Source of the DNA: Rutstroemia sp. NJR-2017a BVV2 | Taxonomy: Eukaryota > Ascomycota > Leotiomycetes > Helotiales > Rutstroemiaceae | Assembly (NCBI GenBank): GCA_002946415.1 | Contig: NJPS01000044.1 | Span: 372,001-436,000, forward strand | Reading direction: 5' to 3' | DNA: 64,000 nucleotides | In this document: piece by piece, positions 36,266-45,161 of the stretch | How positions within the stretch are numbered: position 1 is the first letter of the stretch | How the letters are laid out: every line of letters starts with the position of its first letter | Made by a program: the position numbers and the translations under genes | The notes under the pieces: generated by a model | Seen by the model: only the letters and a program-made list of their open reading frames with translations | Told to the model about the DNA's origin: nothing | Databases searched by the model: none

Positions 36266-37834
36266 ATGGACCGTTTTACAAACACTGTTGTTCTCGGCAC
36301 AGGCCTTTTAATACTCTATTATCTATGGAGTAGCTGGAAAGAGCGCCAGGTAGCCCATCAACAAGGCTGCGAGCCACCCGCAAAATACCGCCACAAAGAG
36401 CCTTTCGGTTTTGACTACGTCCTAGGAACACGCTTTGATGTCCCTTCGGTTGCACGTCACTATCATCGCTATGGCAAGACATACCAAACCAGGTTTCTGG
36501 GAAGCATCCAGATGAATACCTGCGACTCTCAGAACGTCCAGGCTATCATACAATTCAACAAGACATGGGGAGTGGGACCACTTCGGTACCCAGGAATGGA
36601 CATCTTTTGCGGGAAAGGGATTATCACTGCTGATGGCAGTGCATGGGAACACTCGAGAGGACTTCTCAAGAACATGTATCGCACTAACAATATTGTACAC
36701 CTCCCCACTCTAGACACCGCTGTGGATGACCTCTTCTCACATCTTCCTCCTGAGGGAACGACTGTGGATCTACAGCCATTATTTTACAGTCTCGTGAGTT
36801 GTATTCCGCATGCGGATTGAGATTTGAGTTAACTCTTTCAGTTCCTCCATACTGCAACCCATTTTCTACTGGGCTTCAATTCTTTGTCGAGCGATCGAAA
36901 AAGCGACGAAGTCTTCGGAGACGTAGGAAGTTTCATCACTGATTTCCATAATGCCATGTTCCTCTGTGGTATGCGGATCATTCTAGGCCGACTTCGCTTC
37001 CTGGTACCTCGAGGAAAGTTGGACAAAGCCGTAAACTCCTCACATAAGTTCCTAGAATTCTACATCAACAAGGCTTTCGAAGAAAAAGACGATGCGGAAA
37101 GCTTGGAAACTAAAAGTGCTAGCTTGTTAGAAGGACTAGTGCACCGCACCGATGACAAAACCGAGATTCGCAATCAGACGCTGCAGAATCTAATGGCTTC
37201 GACTGACACAATCTCAATCCTCATCAGCAACACCGTCTTTCTTCTGTCTCGGCACCCAGACGTATGGCAGCAACTGAGGGATGAGGCTCTGTCTAACCCG
37301 GTGGATCCTCCCACCATTGCATCTCTGAATGCCCCGGGACTTCTACGGGACGTTCTTTTCGAATGTAAGTTGCACTTTTTCGATTCATTAAGATATTGCT
37401 TACTCGCTACAGCTCTACGATTGTACCCCGTGCTTCCTCTTTTGGGTCGCGTGGCGCTCGTGGATACTACTCTTCCAGTTGGTGGTGGTTCATCTGGGAA
37501 ATCGCGTATCTTCATTCCCGCCGGAATGCGCGCTGATATTTGTTTCTGGGCACTTTACCGCGACGAGACGGTTTTTGGTCCTGATGTGGATAAGTTTGTC
37601 CCAAGTCGTTGGGAGCGCATTGAACCCGATCAATGGGAATTTTTGCCGTTCGGTAAGGGTCCAAGGGCTTGTTTAGGAAGGGAGAAGGCACTACTAGAGG
37701 CTAGTTATGTTATGACAAGACTTTTGAAAAAGTTTTCAAGAATTGAGAGTCGAGATGATAAGGACTACAAGTACGAGATGAGGCTGACTTGCCGCAATGG
37801 CAATGGTTGCAACGTCGCGGTGTTTGCAGAGTGA
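36266..37834 (+). CDS. Cytochrome P450 (CYP52/CYP539-like clan)
   Basis: Three exons: 36266-36793, 36842-37364 and 37413-37834, giving 490 aa. An N-terminal membrane anchor (VVLGTGLLILYYLWSSW) is followed by a basic/Pro-containing linker. The I-helix carries ASTDT. The K-helix ExxR is E350-S-L-R353 and is created only by removing intron 2. The heme loop is FGKGPRACLG with Cys437. The N-terminal FGFDYVLGTRFDV and the PSRWERIEPDQWEFLPFGKGPRACLG end resemble CYP52/CYP539 fatty-acid or alkane hydroxylases on the ER membrane. The substrate is inferred only. It is slightly shorter than the usual 510-540 aa. Intron 2 is 48 bases with no stop in frame, so it is easily read through by gene finders. 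No partner biosynthetic genes flank it. Confidence 0.9.
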
Positions 37835-38599
37835 AGCACCATTTTCGAGGACTACGTATATCCAGGATGAAATTTGAGTTTGGTCTCATTCATGTTGCCG
37901 ATTTGAAGAGCCGCACGCGTAGTGGTAATTGTAAACTGGAAGGTGGGCATCAAGTCTCCTTCCATTTCTAACGTAGTGTTAGCTTCTTCAATCAATCTAT
38001 TATTACCTAACCTATGCTTCTAACTCAATCGTGAGACTCCAAAAGTTCATAATAGTCCTATGACCTCACTATCTTCCAATGTACTACTCTATTGTTTCAT
38101 TGCAGAACAAAATGACGATTTTATTGAGTTGTTTTCATGTATCTTGACGAAAAGTACACACGTTTTCGACCAGGAGGAAAGTTGTACACTGGACACGGCT
38201 TGTGTTATCACTGTTATATGAAGTTGAAGTTATGCTAGAAACAGTGAAGCTACTACTATTACGGCCATGGTGTAAGATGTTCAAGCAATGTAATCCCGAA
38301 AACTTTGATATTCTGAGGTACTGGCAGATACGGACCAAAAGAAACCTTAAGAAAATAAGAAGCACCATCTTGCTACTGTTTGAGTTTGCAGATTGACTTC
38401 AGCTCCTGCAATTCATCACCTATGTTGCAGTCTCTCGGGAATGAAAGCTTCTCTCTACGGAAATTCCGTTCCCATTGGCTGTCTTCTGGCTCTCAAGGTC
38501 GGCTCCAACGACGGAAATGGTGGTTCTATCAGCGGCATTCAACTCAATCCACGCTTTCTTCGCCGCACTTGACTGAGAATCTGTAGTACTTATTTCTCG
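37835..38599. other. Convergent intergenic region, P450 / receptor remnant
   Basis: Nothing coding is recognised in these 765 bp. Short ORFs on both strands lack motifs. It should contain the P450 3' UTR and whatever 3' flank remains of the receptor remnant. Confidence 0.4.
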
Positions 38600-39148
38600 C
38601 TATCGGCTGCCACCGAAGATAGACCCGCTGCGAATTGTGATGGCCGATCGAACAGAACCGACGATGGATTGAGGACTGCGTTGTGCAAACAATGGACCCA
38701 TCGTTGGGAGACACGCCGCGATTATGGAGGTACATGATTCGACGTGCCCCCAGAGATCATTCGCGTCGGAAAGAACTTCGAGATATTAGTAATTTGAAAA
38801 ATAGTGTATTAGTGGGTTCAATAAGGGGAGAATATAAAACAAGCATACAGGTTCTTCTGTGGTAATTAGACCCAGAAAAGTGCAAGAGAGCATGAATGTA
38901 GAAGAGGCGGACACTGGAGCATACGACGCAACTGGCATAGGTGAGTAAATGGCTTATTCACGTAGGATTGGAGACCTACAAGGCACCTAGCATGAATACA
39001 GCAGCGAGAGATACCTTTCTATCGCCCGCCATATGTAGTTGTTTGATCACCGGAATAGGTAGTGATAGGATCATGACGTCCAGCGCCAGGTCAATAATGT
39101 GCATTCGACAAAGAGCGGTAGAAAAGCTAGTCCATATGTATTCGGGGC
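38600..39148 (-). pseudogene. 3' half of a PTH11/rhodopsin-domain receptor gene
   Basis: Three exons read in a consistent frame: 39148-38980, 38931-38849 and 38775-38600, with normal GT...AG introns. They give ...EYIWTSFSTALCRM, LALDVMILSLPIPVIKQL, LAAVFMLGAL/F-CVVCSSVRLFYIHALL, then a polar tail with SCTSIIAACLPTMGPLF. This is the pattern of the last transmembrane helices and C-terminus of fungal rhodopsin-domain (PTH11-like) membrane proteins. A good branch site and CAG acceptor sit just upstream (about 39175-39149), but the preceding exons are missing. The next sequence is the end of IFI-like copy D. No stop or frameshift occurs within the fragment, so truncation is probably recent. A chimeric transcript with copy D is possible. 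Confidence 0.65.
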
Positions 39149-39870
39149 CTGATTAATAGCATTAGTTGATCAGCAAAAGATGATCTAATGATAGGAAGAC
39201 CACCCACAATAAATCTGAGCATATTCAGAATTGGTATGGTAACAATCCAAGGACATACGGTGACCAGCGGTCTACTAGCAACAACTGCAGGTATCTTAGG
39301 GTTCCTCTGGATAGCTTCACCAACATATAGCGCGAGTGGTAGGAGCTCTTTCTGTCCGAATCCGACCGCTTTCTTCAATGCGGGTCTGAGTTGATGTTCT
39401 CCAAAATAAGCAGCACATTGAGCGAAGCCCGTGGCTGCAGGAATGACCCTATCTCGGTTAAATTGATCGATATCCCCGAACCCTTGCTTGATAACTGGTT
39501 TAACTGTCTCATCACCGAATCGATGCACTTCTTCGCCTGTTTTTGCTAGCATAGGACCGAGTTGTTCCTTTCCGAAACGGTCCAATTCCTCTCCCGTCTT
39601 CGCAAGAACCGGGGCAAGCTGCTCATTACCGAAGCGATGAAGCTCTTCCCCTGTCTTTGCAAGAGCAGGACCAAGCTGTTCTTTTCCGAGACGATCGAGC
39701 TCTGCGGCTGTGTGTGCGAGAGCAGGACCAAGTTGTTCCTCTCCGAAATGATTGAGCTCTCTGGTTGTGTGCCCGAGAGCAGGTCCCACATGGTTTTTCC
39801 CGAAGTCATCAAGCACTGCCCCCGCCACCTTCATTGCGTTGTTGAAGTTTTTCATGAAGTCGAAACCCAT
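39127..39870 (-). CDS. IFI6/27-like protein, copy D, with six 19-residue amphipathic repeats; second exon lost
   Basis: One ORF of 247 aa starts MGFDFMKNFNNAMK. Residues 28-141 are six tandem 19-residue units of consensus LGPALAKTGEELDRFGKEQ, predicted amphipathic helices. Residues about 192-229 (PLVTVCPWIVTIPILNMLRFIVGG) align with the first membrane segment of the ISG12-like core in copies A-C. Where those genes continue with GPVAG, an intron and the SxFAxLQSAGMGG half, copy D reads RFIVGGLPII and stops at 39127. The receptor remnant begins at once on the same strand. So the core is truncated, either by loss of exon 2 or because a splice into the receptor exon makes a chimera. Function is unknown. 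The repeat helices could bind membranes, by analogy with apolipoprotein-like repeats, which is inference. Confidence 0.65.
   Translation of the reverse strand: MGFDFMKNFNNAMKVAGAVLDDFGKNHVGPALGHTTRELNHFGEEQLGPALAHTAAELDRLGKEQLGPALAKTGEELHRFGNEQLAPVLAKTGEELDRFGKEQLGPMLAKTGEEVHRFGDETVKPVIKQGFGDIDQFNRDRVIPAATGFAQCAAYFGEHQLRPALKKAVGFGQKELLPLALYVGEAIQRNPKIPAVVASRPLVTVCPWIVTIPILNMLRFIVGGLPIIRSSFADQLMLLIRPRIHMD
39448..39789 (-). repeat. 57 bp tandem coding repeats in IFI-like copy D
   Basis: Six head-to-tail 57 bp units encode 19-residue repeats; the middle four are most alike, the first and last are diverged. Repeats keep the reading frame, so copy number can vary without breaking the protein. Confidence 0.9.
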
Positions 39871-40397
39871 GGCTAATTGTCACTTTTGTGCGCAGCGTGC
39901 GTGCTGAGAAGTAGAAACGAGATAGTGGAGGATAATGCCACAGTGGTAAGTTCTTCCGTCGGAAGAGATGATCTGAAAGAAAAGGATTTTGCTGCGTAAG
40001 TTCGTAACTATCCGTAAGATTAATCCCCCCTATTTTTCTAAAATTTAGTCTCGACAACCTTTACTTTTTCAGACGTCCTGTTGATTGTGTGCAGGGCTTC
40101 CGGGGAGACAACACGGGAAGAAAGAGCCGGCTTCGCAAGGGTCCTCCGTTTGTACATTTGTTATATGTGACCTCAAGACGGCATATGCACATTGCCATGT
40201 TGATCGGGTACTTTGGTTAATCCGATATCATACTACAGCCTCGCAAATACCGGATATTAGTGATTAAAAAGAATAACCTATCAGATTGCCATTAACTCTC
40301 CCACTGCTCAAATCGCCTTACTTGTCACACCCTATCCATCCTCCTTCAAAATCAATAACCAACCATCCTCTCTCCTCAGCCTGGTCTTTTCGAGCCT
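39871..40397. other. Intergenic region between IFI-like copies D and B
   Basis: These 527 bp hold the promoter of copy D and the 3' flank of copy B. No ORF or repeat of note is seen. Confidence 0.4.
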
Positions 40398-41011
40398 CTA
40401 CTCCGTCTTTTGCTTTCTTCGAGAAGCGTAGTTGAAAGTGTAAAGCGCCAGAGCCGGAATGACCAGCATAACACTAGCAATCTGCATGCCGAAAAACACC
40501 ATTGCCCCGTTACCACCCATGGCCGCACTTTGTAGGATCGCAAAGAAGCTGCCAGCAGAAACATTCCCGATGAGTCCCTGAATCCATGCTGCGACGGAAC
40601 CTAGTGATACATGCCCGTTAGAAGGGTATTTCGATGGCCGTGAGAATGCGTCTGAATAATCTTGGAGTGGACGAACGGAGACAGAAGTGACTTACCAGCA
40701 ACTGGGCCGTAAGCAGCGAAGCCGAGCGCTCCTAGAATGATGATAGAGCCTCCTGGACAGAAGAGAAAAAAAGCGCCGATTGCAATTGCGATTACGATCG
40801 TGGTCGCCAAAGGGTGCTTCTTCATTGTGTCGATAATGTAGCGGGTTACCGGTGCTACCCATTCCTGCCAAATGCTACGAAGACATGCGAGTATTTGGTT
40901 GATGATACGGTCGAGATTCCCATGGAACCAACGCTTGGTTGCTGCCAGAGCATCACTGGCCGACATGATGAGTCGCTTGACGCCACATTTGAGAGTTTGA
41001 AAGAGATTCAT
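40398..41011 (-). CDS. IFI6/IFI27 (ISG12)-like membrane protein, copy B
   Basis: Two exons, 41011-40696 and 40600-40398 (intron GTAAGT...ACTAG), give 172 aa with no frame problem. A basic, amphipathic N-terminal half (residues 1-65) precedes the core: HPLATTIVIAIAIGAFFLF, LGALGFAAYGPVAG, then after the splice GSVAAWIQGLIGNVSAGSFF, ILQSAAMGGNGA and a last hydrophobic helix ending in a basic tail (ASRRKQKTE). The intron falls in the Gly codon of VAG, the same place as in copy A and next to that in C. This is the interferon-induced 6-16 family core. In animals members sit in mitochondria or ER and modulate apoptosis and antiviral responses; fungal members are uncharacterised as far as I know. 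Confidence 0.85.
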
Positions 41012-41450
41012 TGTGTAGAAGGCTTTGAGGAGATAAATTCAGCTCCTTGCGAACAACTGATTGAGGTGAGGTGTTTAGGGAGAACGTGTTGTAGGCTTGT
41101 GGCTGCTGCTGGAGAAATTGAGAAGTAGATGAGCAATTAAGTGTGTGAGTTAAAGGAGGAAGAGCGTTGACTATATCACAGAGAGTTTGTGCTTTCTACA
41201 TCAACCAGTAGCAAAAATACAGGGGTCGTAATCACCTGCTTGATACGAAGGCTATATGCAGTTGTCCGCAATGAATAATAGACTATCTGCAGCAGAGATG
41301 TGATAGATCATCTGTCTCCTCAAGCCCTCCTGTCTTTCCTACAAACGACACACGTGTAATCTTCTGGACAATAACCCTGAGCAATCCAAGCAACCATGCT
41401 CGATACACAATGCGAGAAGAAAGAATTACTGCCCCCCCTCAACTCCACCG
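41012..41450. other. Intergenic region between IFI-like copies B and C
   Basis: These 439 bp contain the promoter of copy B and the 3' flank of copy C. Nothing else is recognised. Confidence 0.4.
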
Positions 41451-42207
41451 TTAGGCCTTAGATTCCGAAGATGTCTTCTCATCCTTGCTCTCCTGGCTGT
41501 CTGATCCGGTCCAGTCCCACATTGTAGGCATATTGGCACTCAAAAAGGCAAAGGCTCTAGTACCCATATTGACAGCAGCAGCTCCATAACCCCCCATTCC
41601 CGCACTTTGAAGGTAGGCAAAAAAACTTCTTGCGCCAACCAAACCAATTTTACTCTGCAGTAGAGACGCGAAGGATGCTGTGAAAAGTGAGTTATGTATG
41701 AGAAAGTTTTTCAGTCTAATATAACGTACCAGCTCTTGGCCCTGTGGATGTATAGCCCAAGATCCAGAGGACGGAACCACTGAATGCAGACGGTGCGAAG
41801 AACACAACGCCGTTGGCAACGTAAAATGCCGTTTGATATGGGTGTGCTATGATCCAGTCCTTGATAATTTGGGGCAGATCGTCCCATGTTGTTTGATAGA
41901 ACTTAGCCTGCTCCTCTTCATCCTGCTCCTCTTCAGCTTGCTCCCTGAAAGCAGTAGGAATCAGAGAAAGAGCTGCATCAGTGGTCTCCACAAGCGATAC
42001 TCCATGGGATTTAAATACGTCAACGACACCGGCGTCCCATTCTGCGCTAAGACTCTGCCAGTACTTTTGAAAGCAGGCAAGGTCCTCACACCGAAGTTGC
42101 AAGGCCTCTAATTGCTGCTTCAAACCATCATGTCCTTTTGCGGTCTGTAGGAAGATGCTAATCAGTGCGACCATGAGCCATCTGACGAAGTGATTGGCGA
42201 GTAACAT
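41451..42207 (-). CDS. IFI6/IFI27 (ISG12)-like protein, copy C, with N-terminal signal peptide
   Basis: Two exons, 42207-41730 and 41677-41451 (intron GTACGT...CACAG), give 234 aa. The first 25 residues (MLLANHFVRWLMVALISIFL...) look like a signal peptide or signal anchor, unlike copies A, B and D. A Cys-containing helical segment with LRCEDLACFQKYW follows, then an acidic stretch (EEEQDEEEQ). The core is HPYQTAFYVANGVVFF, WILGYTSTGPRA, then SFASLLQSKIGLVGARSFFA and LQSAGMGGYGAAAVN. A hydrophilic Ser/Glu/Lys tail ends the protein. An upstream in-frame TTG exists, but the ATG at 42207 places the signal sequence at the terminus. Placement in the ER or outside the cell is inferred from the signal sequence only. 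Confidence 0.83.
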
Positions 42208-42704
42208 TTTTGCGTTTGAGGATTTGTAGATTTGTGGTAATGTGAGTTGCAATTTGCCATAGAAAAGTAATTAAAGTACTGCAATAAGAGTGAATATTCA
42301 CAATTATTGGTAATGCTGGTAGAGCCCGAATCGTCACAGGTAGTCGCTGCCTGGAGACAACTGTTGGAGATATTGGTCTAGCTTACATAAACTTACAGTA
42401 CTTCGGCTTATCTGTCGCGTCCCCGCAACACGACATTAGACCGCGACTCAATTAGGATATTTACAGCCACATTCACCTCCGTCAATTCAAACTCCACGCA
42501 AGCGCAGGCTGTCATTTTTGGGCCTGAGTGCCTTTGATAAGGAAGATGGAATGAATCAATGTGTCGGTTTGAATTACTGGGTACTACTATATTGTTAATC
42601 CACGATTTCGGCGACTGGATTAAACAGAGGGGAAACGCCTCGTACTACTCCCATAGAATATGACAACTGGATAATGTACTAATTATGCTTAGAACCCGAG
42701 CAAA
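42208..42704. promoter_or_regulatory. Divergent intergenic region, IFI-like copy C / GCP4
   Basis: This 497 bp head-to-head spacer marks the boundary between the accessory cluster and a conserved housekeeping gene. It should contain both promoters. No motifs are recognised. Confidence 0.4.
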
Positions 42705-44995
42705 ATGCTCCACGAAATACTCCTCTCACTCTCAGGGCATCCTTCCCCACTACTCACAGCCGATCATACATCCTCATCCTCTATACTCTCACCCTCCGAA
42801 AAGTCTCTCCTCTCTTCGGTCGCCCGCTTGAGTGACCTTCACTGCAAGCTCCTCACTCATACGAATACAATATCGACCAAACATTCTTCGAGCATCTGCC
42901 AAGCTGTCGCGACAGCTATCAGCTCGGTACATCTCAAAAACTTCCAGCGGAAAGTGCTCGAGGTTGAAAACAGCATCTTGCGCAAGGATGCAGAGAGCGT
43001 GGGCGCATACAACATTGTACCGCTGACATACATTGTGGAGAAATTCTCAGGATGGATAAGGCGGATGGAGTGGTTCTTGGAGGTTGTGGAATTTATGATG
43101 AAGGGTGCTGCTGAAAAGAAATGCAGCGGAGCAATGATCATTGATAAATTGTGTAATGCTGTACAGACTGGATTTGTGGATATTGAGGAAGCAGCTTTAA
43201 GTTTAGTGAAGGCTGCAGAAACTGCTTGGTTGAAACAAGTCTCTGCATGGATTCTGTATGGGAGGCTGCCCAGCTTTGGCAAGGAGGACTTTTTTGTGCA
43301 GATAGATGAACTACAGGTACGCTCTCGTGTCAACGACTATGGTCAGATTCTACGAGGACTGACGAAATATAGGAATACAAAAGCAATAAGGAGCTTCTCC
43401 CTGCGTTCGTATCGGACGCTACGGCTTCTTCACTACTCTTCATTGGTCGATCATTAAACCATATTCGAGTTAAGGGTATTTCTTCGGCTTCGTCGCCCGA
43501 GCTTGATCTATTGTCCTCACATCTGCGGCAACTGTCAGCGCTGAAGTTCCCAATTAACGGGGCGAATTTTGCAAGAGTCATAGCCTCTATTCGCCTCTCT
43601 TTATCTCAAACTACATTACAGAAACTTTTACCTCTCTCGAAAGTCATAGAAACTTTGACACTGCTAAGGGAATTCTTCTTGCTTGGACGAGGGGAATTTG
43701 CGATAGCACTGATTTCTGAGGCTGATGAGAAAATTAGATCTCGATGGAGGAGATCAGACAACGTAGCGTATGAGAAAAGAGAAGGTCTAGGAAATATCGT
43801 TCTTAAGGAAGGTGAAGTCTCCGCCGTCTTGGCAAGAACCTGGGCAGCAATGGGAGCACAGCAAGGTCAAAATGACGATGAAGATGAGGATGATTTGCTT
43901 GAGCTTGCGCGGGATCTTGTGGAACTCAATATCACAAAGACAAACCCCAACACGCCAGGAAAGGCGAGTCAGAGGCTTTCAGAATCTTCCACGATGGCCC
44001 CAACCCCTTTTCGCAATCTTCTTCTCTCCGTTCCAGTAGCGCTCTCCCTTCATATTCCTTCGCCCCTTGATTTGTTCCTCACTCCTTCAGACACACAGAT
44101 CTACTCGAGTATCAACGCATACCTCTTAGCCGTTCATAGAGCACATCTTCGTCTAACAAATCTCTGGAAGGTAACATCACTACGACGTGACCACCCGGCG
44201 CCTCCTGGCCCCCCTCAAGGTAGCTCCAAATTTGGACGAAAGAAAGTTCTCACCCTCCGCATTAGAGCCAAGGAGCGGTCTCAAGCCATGCGCAGCGTAT
44301 GGGCGACCAGTAGCGCCGCGGTGTTCTTTCTAGGTGAAACAGAAGCATACCTCCAGGGCGAAGTAGTTGAAGGAACATGGTCAGGATTCAAAACCTGGCT
44401 CACGGGAGACAATCAAACTTCCGAAGCTCAAGATGCGGAAGAAGATATATGGCTACAGGAAGCAAACCAGACACCTACCCCAGAATCTAGCCATAACCAC
44501 GACCCACAGACGCTCGCAGATGCGCACCGAAAATATCTCGCTACGCTCGCGTCTAGCTTATTGTTAACCAATACATCCTTCACAGACCCTTTATACCATC
44601 TCCTCCAACAAATCGACCATCTAGTTGCCCTTGTTCATCGCATCCACTCCATTTGGCAATCACTCGACCTTGAAGCTGACGAAGGTGTCGTCGATGCCTT
44701 CTCCGATTTCCACAAGGAAGAAAAAGACGTCAAAGAACAACTCGTCGTCATTGCGAATAAAGTGAAATCCGCCATCGAAGAACTGGTTAAGTGTCTACGA
44801 GATATCGATCAGGATAAGAATGGTTGGGATAGTGGATATGAGGAATTGGTTTTGGGCGAGGAAGGCGCTTATGTTCCGGCGAAGGTGGGGAGAGTCGATA
44901 GGTTACTTATGAAACTCGATTTTGGCGGCTGGTTTGATAAGAAGGATGCGGATGAGGGGGAGTTTTTCGATGATTTGGGTGATGATGATTTATGA
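42705..44995 (+). CDS. Gamma-tubulin complex component GCP4 (Spc97/Spc98 family)
   Basis: Two exons, 42705-43316 and 43373-44995 (intron GTACGC...ATATAG), give 744 aa. The N-terminal MLHEILLSLSGHPSPLL is the GCP4 hallmark. GRIP1-like features follow: VPLTYIVEKFSGWIRRMEWFLEVVEFM, and WLKQVSAWILYGRLPSFGKEDFFV, then after the splice EYKSNKELLPAFV. GRIP2 includes VPVALSLHIPSPLDLFLTPSDTQIYSSINAYLLAVHRAHLRL and a C-terminal helical bundle. A variable charged insert separates them. GCP4 joins gamma-tubulin ring complexes at the spindle pole body and microtubule organising centres. The C-terminus is acidic (FFDDLGDDDL). An in-frame stop just after the donor forces the splice. Confidence 0.92.
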
Positions 44996-45161
44996 TCATG
45001 CGAGGAGAAGAGCAGGTTGGAAGATAATACCCAGGCGTTTGGCTTGCAGTGCATGTATTGTGTGCAGTTTCGGAAGAAGATGTTATTAAAGAAATCATGA
45101 ATGCATACAATAGACACACCTATACCTATCCATAGAATAAGGCTCTTCTACCCCCATCTCA

